Below are positions 43,003-53,322 of a stretch of 64,000 nt of DNA, in pieces. The DNA comes from Hylemonella sp. (GTDB lineage: Bacteria > Pseudomonadota > Gammaproteobacteria > Burkholderiales > Burkholderiaceae_C), in contig JAUYQZ010000039.1 in the NCBI GenBank assembly GCA_030695415.1, positions 87,788 to 151,787 on the forward strand, given 5' to 3'. The translations under genes were made by a program, and so were the position numbers. Each line of letters starts with the position of its first letter. The first letter of the stretch is position 1. The notes beneath the pieces are model-generated. The model searched no databases, was not told where the DNA came from, and saw only the letters and a list, made by a program, of their open reading frames with translations.

Positions 43003-44148
43003 TCAGAGCTGCTCGACGCGGTTGCGGCCGTTTTCCTTGGCCAGATAGAGCGCGCGGTCGGCCATGCCCACCATGCCGTCGCCCGTCTCCTCGTCGCTGC
43101 TGAGCATGGCATGCAAGCCGACACTGATGGTGAGCGGGATCGGCTGTCCGTCCAGCGCCGTGAAACGCTCCTGCCCCACCGCCGCGCGCAGCCCCTCGGC
43201 AAGGACGCGGCCGCCTGTCGCGTCCGTATTCGGCAGGATCACGATGAACTCCTCGCCACCCCAGCGACCCGCGATGTCCTGTGCACGCAGACGCTCGGTG
43301 ATGCAGGCGGCCAACTGCCGCAGAACCTTGTCACCGGACAGGTGGCCAAAGCTGTCGTTGACCCGCTTGAAATGGTCGATGTCCAGCATCAGCACGGACA
43401 GCGGCTGGCGCAGACGCGTGGCCTGAGCGATCTGCTGAGGCAAGGTCTGCTGGATGTAACGTCGGTTATGCAGTCGGGTCAGCTCATCGTGCAGGGCAAG
43501 GTCGCGGTTGAGCGCATCCGCGCGCTCCTTGCTCATGACGACCATGCCGAAGTTGGCCAGGGTCATCGTGATCGAAGCGAGCAGAAACGTGGCCGCCTGG
43601 ACCAGATTGGTGTCGGTGACATTCGTGATGTACGAGGTATGGATCAGAAGCGCGACACATCGCACCGCAATGATCAGCACGAATACCAGAAAGGCGACCA
43701 GCACCAGGTATTTGCCGCGCCCTGGCATCTGGGCCCAGCCGACGCGCAGCTGCAGGCACAACTGGCCGAGCTGGAACAGGATCAGAAGATTCCCGAGCAG
43801 GATGCGGACACGCGCGTCGTGCATGAAGACCAGAAATACCATCGCCCCCACAGCCACCGGCGCCCAGATGTAGAGGCGGTGGCGCACGGTCCTCTGGAAC
43901 TGCAACAGTCCCTCGATCATCAGGGAAAAACTCACAAACAGCAGCACGTTGCCGACCAGGATGGACAACCAGTCGCTGACCAGGCCACGCAGGCCGAACA
44001 GGAGATAGGCCAGGCTCTGCGCTGCCAGCGCACCCGCCCACAAGCGGAGCCCGTCGCGGCCCCCGCGCGGTGCCACCATGCCCAGGCAGATGGCCAGCGT
44101 CGCCATCACGGAGACATTGACGAACAGTAGCGTCGGCGTGTGCAACAT
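43003..44148 (-). CDS. Membrane diguanylate cyclase (GGDEF)
   Basis: Multi-TM N-terminus; RAQDIAGRWGGEEFIVILP (GGEEF with RxxD I-site). Confidence 0.93.
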   Translation of the reverse strand: MLHTPTLLFVNVSVMATLAICLGMVAPRGGRDGLRLWAGALAAQSLAYLLFGLRGLVSDWLSILVGNVLLFVSFSLMIEGLLQFQRTVRHRLYIWAPVAVGAMVFLVFMHDARVRILLGNLLILFQLGQLCLQLRVGWAQMPGRGKYLVLVAFLVFVLIIAVRCVALLIHTSYITNVTDTNLVQAATFLLASITMTLANFGMVVMSKERADALNRDLALHDELTRLHNRRYIQQTLPQQIAQATRLRQPLSVLMLDIDHFKRVNDSFGHLSGDKVLRQLAACITERLRAQDIAGRWGGEEFIVILPNTDATGGRVLAEGLRAAVGQERFTALDGQPIPLTISVGLHAMLSSDEETGDGMVGMADRALYLAKENGRNRVEQL

Positions 44149-44186
44149 GTGCCTTGATCTTAATGGCGGCACGCTGGCCGGAGGAA

Positions 44187-46325
44187 TCAGAGATGACTTG
44201 CTGGCTGTCGGGTCGCATACTGGCGCGCGAACGCCTCGTACCAGCCCAGGCAGGCCGGGTTCGCCATGGCGTCCTGGTTGACCACCTTCTCAACCGGCTG
44301 GCCCAGCAGCAGCTTCTTGATCGGCAGCTCCTGCTTCTTGCCACTGAGCGTGCGCGGGATCTCGGCCACCTGCAGGATCTCGTTGGGCACGAAACGTGGC
44401 GAGAGCGCGGTCTTGATGGCCTCGTTGATCTTCGATGTCATGGCGCGGTCCAGCGCCTGGCCCGGGCGCAGCACCACGAACAGCGGCATGTAACTCTCGC
44501 GGCCCAGGTACTCCAGGTCCACCACCATGGCATCCAGCACCTCCGGCAGCGCCTCCACCGCGCTGTAGAGCTCGCTGGTGCCCATGCGCAGGCCGTGGCG
44601 GTTGATGGTGGCATCCGAGCGCCCGTAGATGATGCAGCTGCCGCGCGGCGTGATCTTCAGCCAGTCGCCGTGGCGCCAGACCGGGCCCGCGCTTGCCGGC
44701 GCGTCGCCGCCACCGGGCTTGCGGCCGTGTCCTGGCGGGTACATGTCGAAGTAGCTGGACAGGTAACGTTGGTTACCGTCATCGTTCCAGAAGTACAGCG
44801 GCATGCTGGGGATGGGCTGGCTGCAGACCAGTTCGCCGACCGCGTCGGTCACGGGTTCGCCCTGCTCGTTCCAGGCTTCGACCGCCGCGCCCAGCACGCG
44901 GCATTGCATCTCGCCCGGCACCTGCGGCAACTCACGGTTGCCGCCGATGAAAGCGCCGGCAAAGTCGGTGCCGCCGGAAATGTTGGACCACCAGACATCA
45001 CCGGCCCGCTGCAGGCTGCCGCCCGCTTTCGGGTTCACGCGTCGCATCTGCGCGTTGGTCCAGCGCTGCACGTCCTCGCTCAGCGGCGAGCCGGTGGAGC
45101 CCAGGGCGCGCACCTGGCGCAGGGGCCCGCAGTCCTTCAGCTCGATGCCCGCCTTCATGCAGTTGGCAAAAAAGGCCGCGCCGGCGCCAAAGAAGGTCGC
45201 CTGCGTATCGGCGGCGAAACGCCACAGCGTGCTCCAGTCCGGCGCCACTCTGTGGCCGGCCGCATCCATCGTGGCACCGCCTGGGCTGCCATCAAAGAGA
45301 CAGACCGTGGTGCCGGTGAGCAGGCCGCTGAGCTGGGAGTTCCACATGATCCAGCCGGTCGAGCTGTACCAGTGATAGCGTTCGCCCCAGGTGTTAGGCG
45401 CATAGCTGCAGCCGATGTCGCTGTGCAGGGTGGCGGCCAGGGCCACGATCATGATGCCGCCATGCCCATGCACGATGGGTTTGGGCAAGCCCGTGGTGCC
45501 GCTGGAGTAGACCACCCACAGCGGGTGGTCAAAGGGCACGCTCAAGGGCTTGAAGGCCGTCGTTTGCTCATCGTCGCGCTCGACCGTCTGCGCCCAGGGC
45601 ACCACGTCCACACCGGCGCGCACGGTGAAGTCCGGCAGGCCCAGATTGTCTTGCACGATGAGGTGCTGCAGCGTGGGCAAGGCCGCGCAGATCTCGGCCA
45701 CGACCGCGCGGCGGTCGGTGTCGCGTCCGCCGTAGCGCATGCCGTCGCAGGCGATCAGCACCTTGGGTCCGATCTGCCGGAAGCGGTCCAGCACCGCGGC
45801 CGTGCCCATGTCGGGCGCGCACAGGCTCCAGACCGCGCCAATGCTGGCCGTGGCCAGGAAGGCCACCAAGGCTTCGGGAATGTTGGGCAGGTAAGCCACC
45901 ACGCGGTCGCCCTTGCGCACGCCCTGGGCCCGCAGGTGCAGGGCCAGGGCCGCCACCTGGCGCTGCAGCTCGGGCCAGCTGGTTTCGCCGGCCTTCTGCC
46001 CTGCGGCCAGGCTCCTTTCGTTGTGGCTGACGATGGCCGGGAAACCGGCCGCGTGCGCAGGCTGCACATGGCGCAGCACCTGCTGCGCATAGTTCACCTG
46101 GGCGCCCGGGAACCAGCGCGCACCGGGCATGCGGTTCTCGGCCAGGGCCGCCGTGTGGGGTGTGGGGGAGTGGACGCCGTAGCAATCCCAGATGCTTTGC
46201 CAGAAGGCGTCGAGGTCCGTGACGGACCAGCGCCACAGCGCGTCGTAGGTGTCGAAGCTCAGCCCGCGATGCTCGCGCAACCAGTTCTGATACAGGCGGA
46301 TCTGCGGAATGTACGGCGCTGTCAT
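44187..46325 (-). CDS. Acetoacetate-CoA ligase
   Basis: [51 protein letters not shown]-binding enzyme of acetoacetyl-CoA synthetase length. Confidence 0.93.
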   Translation of the reverse strand: MTAPYIPQIRLYQNWLREHRGLSFDTYDALWRWSVTDLDAFWQSIWDCYGVHSPTPHTAALAENRMPGARWFPGAQVNYAQQVLRHVQPAHAAGFPAIVSHNERSLAAGQKAGETSWPELQRQVAALALHLRAQGVRKGDRVVAYLPNIPEALVAFLATASIGAVWSLCAPDMGTAAVLDRFRQIGPKVLIACDGMRYGGRDTDRRAVVAEICAALPTLQHLIVQDNLGLPDFTVRAGVDVVPWAQTVERDDEQTTAFKPLSVPFDHPLWVVYSSGTTGLPKPIVHGHGGIMIVALAATLHSDIGCSYAPNTWGERYHWYSSTGWIMWNSQLSGLLTGTTVCLFDGSPGGATMDAAGHRVAPDWSTLWRFAADTQATFFGAGAAFFANCMKAGIELKDCGPLRQVRALGSTGSPLSEDVQRWTNAQMRRVNPKAGGSLQRAGDVWWSNISGGTDFAGAFIGGNRELPQVPGEMQCRVLGAAVEAWNEQGEPVTDAVGELVCSQPIPSMPLYFWNDDGNQRYLSSYFDMYPPGHGRKPGGGDAPASAGPVWRHGDWLKITPRGSCIIYGRSDATINRHGLRMGTSELYSAVEALPEVLDAMVVDLEYLGRESYMPLFVVLRPGQALDRAMTSKINEAIKTALSPRFVPNEILQVAEIPRTLSGKKQELPIKKLLLGQPVEKVVNQDAMANPACLGWYEAFARQYATRQPASHL

Positions 46326-46373
46326 GCGGGTCGGGAATTGATGGACAATGGCCTGCCAACTCTAGCACCCGCC

Positions 46374-46862
46374 ATGTCCCTGCCCCCCCCCACCCTGGAA
46401 CACCTGGCCGACCTCACGATCCATGTGGCCGTGCCCGTCGAGGCGGGCGCCGTGACGGGGCTGAACAGCCGGGGGCGCCGGCGCATCATCCCGATCACCG
46501 GCGGCACGCTGCGCGGCGCGCGGCTGCAGGGCCGGGTGCTGCCGGGCGGCGCTGACTTCCAGCTGGTGGTGTCGGACACGGCAGCCGAGCTCGACGCGCG
46601 CTACATCATCGCGCTGGATGGGCCGGAGTTCGGCGGCGAGCACCTCTACGTGCACAACCGCGCCCTGCGCCGCGGCCAGGCCGCCGACATCGCCAGGCTC
46701 GTGAACGGCGAGTCGGTCGACCCGGCCGCCGTCTACTTCCGCTGCGTTCCCACCTTCGAAGTGTCCAGCCCTGCCCTCGCCTGGCTGACCGAGAACCTGT
46801 ACGTGGGCACCGGCGCCCGCCACCCGGACCGGGTCGAGCTCAGCCTGTTCCGCCTGGCCTGA
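46374..46862 (+). CDS. DUF3237 family protein
   Basis: LADLTIHVAVPVEAGAVTGLNSRGRRRIIPITGGTLRGARLQGRVLPGGADFQLV. Confidence 0.82.
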   Translation: MSLPPPTLEHLADLTIHVAVPVEAGAVTGLNSRGRRRIIPITGGTLRGARLQGRVLPGGADFQLVVSDTAAELDARYIIALDGPEFGGEHLYVHNRALRRGQAADIARLVNGESVDPAAVYFRCVPTFEVSSPALAWLTENLYVGTGARHPDRVELSLFRLA

Positions 46863-46892
46863 GGCCTTGACGGGTGGGCGACTGCGGGGGCC

Positions 46893-49637
46893 TCAGTTGA
46901 AGCTGGAACGGTCGGCCAGGTAGCGCTCGAAGTCCCCGGCGCTCATGGGCTTGCCAAAGTGGTAGCCCTGCAGCAGGCTGACGCCCTGCTGGGCAAGCAC
47001 CTGGGCAATGTCCTCGCTCTCCACACCCTCGGCCACGGTCTGCAGTCCAAAGGCCGAGGCGATCTTGACCACGGCCTGGATCAGCTGTCCGCCCTGTTCC
47101 GTCTGGGCGCGCCGCGTGAAGGAGATGTCGATCTTGATCTTCGAGGCCGGCATGTTGTGCAGCTGCGAGAGCGAGGAAAAGCCCGTGCCGAAGTCGTCGA
47201 TGGCAATGCCGAAGCCCGCCTCGGTCAGCTCGGCCAGGCGCTTCTCGGTGTGCTCGGCGTCCTCCATGGCCACGCTCTCGGTGATCTCCAGGTCCACCAC
47301 GGAAACCGGAATGGCCAGCCGGTCCAGGTCTTCCAGCAGATCGGCGGTAAAGGTCGGCGTGAAAAGCTGGCGACGCGAGACGTTGACCGAGATGCGCATG
47401 TCCAGGCCGCGCTCGCGCCAGCGGTGCAGGCTGTTGATGGACTCCTTCCAGACCTGCTGGCCCATCTCGCGAATCAGGCCCAGGTTCTCGGCCATGGGCA
47501 CGAAGGTGGCGGGGGACACCCAGCCATAGGTTTCGTCCTGCCAGCGCGCCAGCGCCTCGCAGCTCACCACGCGCCGGGTGCGCGCATCCACGATGGGCTG
47601 GAACCAGGCCTGGATCTTTCCTTCCCGGATGGCCGTGGCCAGCCGGTTCTGGATGTAAAGCGCCTTGCGGTCCTCCTCGCGCTGCGCGATCTCGGAGAAG
47701 AAGCGCACGGCGTTGCGTCCCTGCTGCTTGGCCGCGAACATGGCCCGGTCCGCCTGCGACAGCAGGGTCTCGACCGTCTTGGCGTCCGCAGGGAACAGGG
47801 CCACGCCCATGCTGAAGGTGGCGTTGAACTCCGTCTCACCAAGACGGATGGGCGTCTGGCAGACGGCAGCCAGCTTGCTGATGGCCTCCCCGGCGTCGGC
47901 CTGGCTGCCCAGGTCGGTCAGCAGCACCACGAACTCATCGCCACCCCAGCGCGCCAAGGTGTCGCCGGCGCGCAGGCAGTGGCGCATGGCGCCCGACAGG
48001 GCCACCAGCAGCTCGTCGCCGGTCTTGTGACCGAACTGGTCGTTGACGTGCTTGAAGTGGTCCAGGTCCAGGAAGCCCAGCGCCACGGTCAGGCCGCTGC
48101 GCTCAGCGCTGCGCAAGGCCATCTTGCAGCGGTCTTCCAGCAGCACGCGGTTGGGCAGGCCGGTCAGCGCATCGTGCAGCGCCATGTGGGTCACGTGCTT
48201 TTCCAGCTGGTAGCTCTGCGTGATGTCACGCAGCACGCCGCGTACGCTGCCGCCGCGGCGCGTGCCGCCAATGAAGCGGTACTCGACCCACAACTCCTTG
48301 GCGTCCGGGCGGCGCAGACGCAACCGTCCGCTCAGTCCGCTCTTCTCGCCGTCGACCAGCTGCTGGAACTGGTGTTCCAGGTTCTCGATGTCTTCCAGAT
48401 GGATGTGCTCGAAGATGCGCTCGCCGGGCAGGACATCGATGCCCGCCAGGCGCAGCCAGCCGGGGCTGGTACGCAGGTAGCGGCCGTCCGCAGCCAGTTC
48501 GACCACGCCCTCCTCCAGCATGTCCAGCGTCTGCAGATGGGCAAAGTGCTCCTCGTCGTGCTGCAGCACGCTTTGCATCAGCACGCGGCTGGCATCGGCC
48601 ATCGCGCCGATCTCGTCGGGTTCGGACCGCGCCTGCTCCAGCGCGTCCGCCACCGGGGCTGTCACTACGTGATCGCGAGCGAACAGGGTCGTGGCACGCG
48701 ACAGGCTCGCCACGCGCACCGTCAGGAAGCTGGCCCAGCGGCCCAGCACAAGCCACAGCACCAGCGCGAGCAAGCCCATGAGGAGGGCAACCACGCCCAG
48801 CACAACCCCTGCAGACAGCGATTCGCTCATCTGCTGCTGCATCACCAGGCGGGGCAGATCGCCGTCGCCCGCAAACACCGATGCCGTGCGTTGCTCGCGG
48901 CCACTTTGGCCCTGCTCCAGCGCACCGGAAAAACGGGCGTCCACCGCCAGCCCGATGTCAACGGACCCTTCGGAGCTCGACAGCACCCGTTCCTGGTGCA
49001 CGATCATCAGGCGCACCCCCGGCGGCGTCAGCTCGCGCAGCGAGCCATTGTCCAGCGGACGCATCAACACCAGCTGGCCCCCGCCCTGGCTGCCCAGCCA
49101 CAACGGCGTTGCAATCAGCCTGTAGGCCATGGGTGGCTGCTGGCTCAAAAACCACTGGGGCACGGCGCGCGCGCCATTCAGCTCCCCGGCCAACTCCTGC
49201 CCCTGCTGTCCGTAGCTGAACACCACGCGCGCCTGTGCGTCCAGCACCACGCCTGAAGGAAAGCGGCCTACCTTGCCCTCCATGGCCGAGAAGTAGGCGC
49301 GCAGGCGTGTCCAGGGCTGGGTTTCCTCTGCTGCAAAGATGCGCATGAAGTCCACATGGGCCTTCACTTCTTCGGCATTTTGCAGCCAGACAGACTGCCG
49401 TGTCTGGAGGTTTCGCTGGACATGGTCAAAGGTTGCGTCTGCCGTCTTTTGGTGCTGGTTCTGAACGAAGGTCTGATAGGCGCCCAGGGCCAGCAGGCCA
49501 GCCATCAGGCTGACAAAAGCAAAAACCACCACGAAGCGCCAGGTAATCTGGCGGCCCAGGCTGAGGCCTACGTGGGTCTGCACCTGACCCAGAGTGTCCA
49601 GCAATGAAGCGGGGGAGGACTCGGCTGGTACGGGCAT
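46893..49637 (-). CDS. Membrane sensor PAS-GGDEF-EAL protein
   Basis: Two TM helices flanking a periplasmic domain, then RAGDTLARWGGDEFVVLL (GGDEF plus I-site), SCEALARWQ, IDDFGTGFSSL, AEGVES. Confidence 0.95.
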   Translation of the reverse strand: MPVPAESSPASLLDTLGQVQTHVGLSLGRQITWRFVVVFAFVSLMAGLLALGAYQTFVQNQHQKTADATFDHVQRNLQTRQSVWLQNAEEVKAHVDFMRIFAAEETQPWTRLRAYFSAMEGKVGRFPSGVVLDAQARVVFSYGQQGQELAGELNGARAVPQWFLSQQPPMAYRLIATPLWLGSQGGGQLVLMRPLDNGSLRELTPPGVRLMIVHQERVLSSSEGSVDIGLAVDARFSGALEQGQSGREQRTASVFAGDGDLPRLVMQQQMSESLSAGVVLGVVALLMGLLALVLWLVLGRWASFLTVRVASLSRATTLFARDHVVTAPVADALEQARSEPDEIGAMADASRVLMQSVLQHDEEHFAHLQTLDMLEEGVVELAADGRYLRTSPGWLRLAGIDVLPGERIFEHIHLEDIENLEHQFQQLVDGEKSGLSGRLRLRRPDAKELWVEYRFIGGTRRGGSVRGVLRDITQSYQLEKHVTHMALHDALTGLPNRVLLEDRCKMALRSAERSGLTVALGFLDLDHFKHVNDQFGHKTGDELLVALSGAMRHCLRAGDTLARWGGDEFVVLLTDLGSQADAGEAISKLAAVCQTPIRLGETEFNATFSMGVALFPADAKTVETLLSQADRAMFAAKQQGRNAVRFFSEIAQREEDRKALYIQNRLATAIREGKIQAWFQPIVDARTRRVVSCEALARWQDETYGWVSPATFVPMAENLGLIREMGQQVWKESINSLHRWRERGLDMRISVNVSRRQLFTPTFTADLLEDLDRLAIPVSVVDLEITESVAMEDAEHTEKRLAELTEAGFGIAIDDFGTGFSSLSQLHNMPASKIKIDISFTRRAQTEQGGQLIQAVVKIASAFGLQTVAEGVESEDIAQVLAQQGVSLLQGYHFGKPMSAGDFERYLADRSSFN

Positions 49638-49656
49638 CGTTCGGGGTGCGGCGGGT

Positions 49657-50718
49657 TCAGGCGGCAGAGCCGACCCACCGGTCGTTGATGACAGCCCTGA
49701 TTTTAAAGGCCTGTGCTGCCGGCGTTTTTTCTACGGCATGCAAGAAGCGCTCGGCCGTGTTCAGCTGCTCCTCGGAAAAGCGTCCGTCGGGAGAAAAAAT
49801 GCCTTTGTGCCTGGTCAGCACCGCAGCCAGCGTATCACGCTCCACCGCATCCGGGATGGCCAGCGCACGCACCACTTCTGCGGCCGGCCGCTGCGCCATC
49901 CAGACCAGGGTGCGCACCAGCGTGCGGGCCACCATGTCCACCACCTCCGCTTGCTCGGCAATGACATCCTCGCGGGTGGTCAGGCAGCCATTGAGGAAGA
50001 GCCCGCCCAGCTGCTTGCGGGTTTGCTGCAGGTCGTGGTAGTCGGCCAGCGCAAAGGCCTGCCGCTCTGCCACCAGACGCATTGCAAAAGGTTCATCTCC
50101 CATGATGGCGTCCACCGCACCCGAAGACAGCGAGGCCTGCTGGCTCTGGTAGTCCTGCCCCACCGACACATAGTTGACCTGTGCGGCGGACACCCCGGCA
50201 CGCTCCAGCACATACTCGGTAAACAGCTGGGAGGTGGAACGCCCACCCGGCGAATAGCCTTTGACGCCCACCACCCTTCCGCGCAAATCGGCAACCGTGC
50301 GGACCGCCGTGCGCAGCGCGGGCCGCACCAGCAGGGTATAGGCAGGAACACGGGTCAGTGGCGCCATGCACACTACAGGCCGCCCGCTGATGCGCTGCAG
50401 GGCAGCCGCAGAAAGGCCGGCCGCCGCAAAGTCTGCATTGCGCTCAAGCATCTCGCGCATGGCCACCGGCCCGCCAGAAGTAAACCTCAGGTCCAGGTGC
50501 AGGCCCTGCGCCGCATCGGCACCGATGCGCGGGGCCAGCGCCAGGGGAAGATACAGCAAATTACCGGGGCCGGGCACCATAACGGTGACACGTCGCAGGC
50601 TGGCTGCCGGGGCTTGCGCCCGCAGCAGGCCCGGCCAAACGCTGGCGGCCAGCCCCAGCGCAAGCGCCTGCCCGGCACGGCCCACCATATACCGGCGTTG
50701 CATGTGGATGGAGCGCAT
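49657..50718 (-). CDS. Substrate-binding protein (NMT1/SsuA-like), no cognate permease/ATPase nearby
   Basis: RRVTVMVPGPGNLLYLPLALAPRIGADAAQGLHLDLRFTSGGPVAMREML; signal sequence; paralogue of next gene. Confidence 0.88.
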   Translation of the reverse strand: MRSIHMQRRYMVGRAGQALALGLAASVWPGLLRAQAPAASLRRVTVMVPGPGNLLYLPLALAPRIGADAAQGLHLDLRFTSGGPVAMREMLERNADFAAAGLSAAALQRISGRPVVCMAPLTRVPAYTLLVRPALRTAVRTVADLRGRVVGVKGYSPGGRSTSQLFTEYVLERAGVSAAQVNYVSVGQDYQSQQASLSSGAVDAIMGDEPFAMRLVAERQAFALADYHDLQQTRKQLGGLFLNGCLTTREDVIAEQAEVVDMVARTLVRTLVWMAQRPAAEVVRALAIPDAVERDTLAAVLTRHKGIFSPDGRFSEEQLNTAERFLHAVEKTPAAQAFKIRAVINDRWVGSAA

Positions 50719-50750
50719 CTACAGTTTTTCCTTTGTGCTTGCCTGTGGCT

Positions 50751-51803
50751 TCAGGCGCTGGTGCCGGCCCAGCGGGCATTCACCACACTCTGCAGGCGAA
50801 AGGCCTGGGCTGCAGGTGAGCTTTCGGTGGCATGGAAAAAACGCTCGGTCGTGGCGATTTGCTCAGCCGAAAAACGGCCGTCCGGGGAGAAAATGGCCTT
50901 GTGCTTTTGCAGCACCGCCAGCAGGCTCTGGCGCTCCTGCTCGTCGCGCAGCGCCAGGGCCGACACCACTTGCTCCGGGGAGTGACTGGCTATCCAGGTC
51001 AGGGTGCGTGTCAGGGCGCGCACCACACTTTCTACACGTTGCGGCTGCTGCGCCACCAGGTCATCGCGGGTGACCAGGCCATGATTGAGAAACAGGCCGC
51101 CAAGCAACTGCCGGGTTTGCTGCAGGTCATGATAGTCGGCCAGGGCAAAGGCCACCCTCTCCCGCAGCAGGCGCGTGGCCGAGGGCTCGTCGCCCATCAG
51201 CGCATCCACCGTGCCGGTGGCCAGTGCGGCCTGCTGGTTCTCATAGGATTGCCCCACTCCCACAAAATTCACGCGGCTCAGGGGCACGCGGTTCAGACCA
51301 AGCACATGCTCGGTAAACAGCTGAGACACGCCCCGCCCCCCCTGCACGAAGCCCCGAACGCCCACCACCAGGCCCTGCAGGTCGGAGATTTTGTTCACCC
51401 GCTGGCGCAGTTCCGAGCGCACCATCAAGGTGTAGCCCGGCACACGGGTAAAGGGAGCAATGCAGCTGAGCGCCTGTCCACTAATGCGCTGCAAGGCCAC
51501 GGCAGCAAGGCCGGCGCCGCCAAAATCGGCATTGCGCTCCAGCATGTCACGCATGGACTGCGGACCGCTGCTGACGTAACGCAAATCAAACTGCAGGCCT
51601 TCGGCTACATCTGCGCGGATCAGGGGCGCAAGGGTGAAGGGAAGAAAAACGATATTGCCAGGGCCAGGCACTGCAATCATCACCCGCTGGGTGGCGCCTG
51701 CCGGGGCCTGTGCCCGGCCGGGCAAGGTCGCAAGGCCGGAAGCCATGCCCAGCGCGAGGGCCTGACCAGCCCGGCTCAAAAAGTGTCTGCGACGAGGCAA
51801 CAT
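50751..51803 (-). CDS. Substrate-binding protein (NMT1/SsuA-like), tandem paralogue
   Basis: MLPRRRHFLSRAGQALALGMASGL... RVMIAVPGPGNIVFLPFTLAPLIRADVAEGLQFDLRYVSSGPQSMRDMLERNADF, highly similar to the downstream gene. Confidence 0.88.
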   Translation of the reverse strand: MLPRRRHFLSRAGQALALGMASGLATLPGRAQAPAGATQRVMIAVPGPGNIVFLPFTLAPLIRADVAEGLQFDLRYVSSGPQSMRDMLERNADFGGAGLAAVALQRISGQALSCIAPFTRVPGYTLMVRSELRQRVNKISDLQGLVVGVRGFVQGGRGVSQLFTEHVLGLNRVPLSRVNFVGVGQSYENQQAALATGTVDALMGDEPSATRLLRERVAFALADYHDLQQTRQLLGGLFLNHGLVTRDDLVAQQPQRVESVVRALTRTLTWIASHSPEQVVSALALRDEQERQSLLAVLQKHKAIFSPDGRFSAEQIATTERFFHATESSPAAQAFRLQSVVNARWAGTSA

Positions 51804-51948
51804 GATGCACCCTTGTGTTTGCATTTCAGACAATGCCAGGGTGACAGGACTGGCCCGCAAAGTGTAGCGGACGCAGGGGCGGTGCGGTGCGGCGTTCGCG
51901 CGCAATAACGATCTCACCCCAAGGGGGTTGTGGGCCTATGCCCAAGCT

Positions 51949-52521
51949 TCAGTTTCCGGCCCGCGCCAGGTGCTCGCTTTTCCAGCACACATCGTCGCCT
52001 GTAGCGCCATCGGTGCGATGCCGGTTGAGCACCCTGGCCAGCACGAACATCAGGTCGGACAGGCGGTTGAGGTACTGGCGCGGGGCGTCCTTGATGGCTT
52101 CCTCCTTGTCCAGAGCCACCACGGTGCGCTCGGCGCGCCGTGCCACGGTACGGCACACATGGGCCGGCGCCGCCTCCAGGCGCTGCAGCATGTGCCGCCA
52201 GTGGCCGGGCTCGACCGGGGTGATGGAGAGGCGGTTGCCCTTGTGCAGCACGCGCAGGCCGGCCAGCGCGGGATCGGCCCTCAGCTCGGGCAGGGTCAGC
52301 TTGCGCGTCTTGCGCAGGACCTGCACGTCCACGAGCAGCCAGCGGGGCGCCTCGGGCCGCGAGGCCACATCAAAGTACGGCGAGCCGGGGTCGAACTGGG
52401 TGGGATCGGGACGGGCTGCCGAAGCCACCCGGGCCAGGCCACGGTGGCGTGCGACGCGGCGAGCGCGTCGTCCACCGAGACCTCGTCCGGCTCGGATTTC
52501 ATGAGCCAGTACTGTGGCATC
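51949..52521 (-). pseudogene. Frameshifted EVE-domain gene fused to a duplicated 3' fragment of PduO-type adenosyltransferase
   Basis: Frame 1 from 52521: MPQYWLMKSEPDEVSVDDALAASHATVAW then out of frame; frame 2: VASAARPDPTQFDPGSPYFD...KGNRLSITPVEPGHWRHMLQRLEAAPAHVCRTVARRAERTVVALDKEEAIKDAPRQYLNRLSDLMFVLARVLNR..., whose tail copies the gene at 55968-56534. Confidence 0.8.
51974..52170 (-). repeat. Partial direct duplicate of the adenosyltransferase 3' end (other copy about 55996-56185)
   Basis: Long shared run, e.g. AGGCGGTTGAGGTACTGGCGCGGGGCGTCCTTGATGGCTTCCTC in both copies, with scattered substitutions. Confidence 0.85.
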
Positions 52522-52536
52522 GCGCCCGCCCCGGCC

Positions 52537-53190
52537 TCACTGCGTGCCGAAGATACGGTCCCCCGCATCGCCCAGGCCGGGCAGGATGTAGCCGTGGTCG
52601 TTGAGCTCGCGGTCGATGGCCGCGGTGTAGACCGGCACGTCCGGGTGTTCCTTGTAGAAGGTGTTGATGCCTTCGGGACAGGTCAGCAGGCACAGGAATT
52701 TGATGGACTTCGGCTGGCACTGCTTGATGCGCGCCACCGCGGCGGCGGCCGAGTTGCCGGTGGCCAGCATGGGATCCACCACGACCACGTCGCGCTCCTC
52801 CATGTGCCGGGGCATCTTGAAGTAGTACTCCACGGCCTGCAGGGTCTTCGGGTCGCGGTACAGGCCCACGTGGCCCACGCGCGCACCGGGCACCACCGAG
52901 AGCACGCCGTCCAGGATGCCGTTGCCCGCGCGCAGGATGCTGGCGAAGACCAGCTTCTTGCCGTCGATGACCCGGCCCGTCATGGTCTCCAGCGGAGTCT
53001 CGATCTGCACATCCTGCAGCGGCATGTCGCGGCAGACCTCGTAGATCATCAGGCTGGCCAGCTCATTGAGCAGGCGCCGAAAGCTGCTGGTGCTGGCCTC
53101 CTTCTTGCGCATCAGCGTGAGCTTGTGCTGCACCAGGGGGTGGTCAATGAGGTGGACGTTGGCGCGCGCGGCGGGGTCGAGGGCAATCAT
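52537..53190 (-). CDS. upp: Uracil phosphoribosyltransferase
   Basis: [49 protein letters not shown]. Confidence 0.96.
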   Translation of the reverse strand: MIALDPAARANVHLIDHPLVQHKLTLMRKKEASTSSFRRLLNELASLMIYEVCRDMPLQDVQIETPLETMTGRVIDGKKLVFASILRAGNGILDGVLSVVPGARVGHVGLYRDPKTLQAVEYYFKMPRHMEERDVVVVDPMLATGNSAAAAVARIKQCQPKSIKFLCLLTCPEGINTFYKEHPDVPVYTAAIDRELNDHGYILPGLGDAGDRIFGTQ

Positions 53191-53322
53191 GGCGCTACTT
53201 TCGCAAGGAGTGATGGATGAGTGCAGGCTGCGCCGTCATTGTGCCGCCCCCGGGTTTGTCTGGGTCATCAGTCGGGTCAAATCACCTAGCATCGCGGCAC
53301 CTCAACCCAAGGAGACGCCTCG

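Noticed and set aside
44154-46862. 902-aa + strand ORF
   Set aside because: Mostly antisense to acetoacetate-CoA ligase; only the DUF3237 portion from 46374 is a credible gene.
46959-49256. 765-aa + strand ORF
   Set aside because: Antisense to the GGDEF-EAL gene, no domain.
52296-52568. 90-aa ORF as a standalone gene
   Set aside because: It is the out-of-frame remnant of the EVE gene N-terminus.
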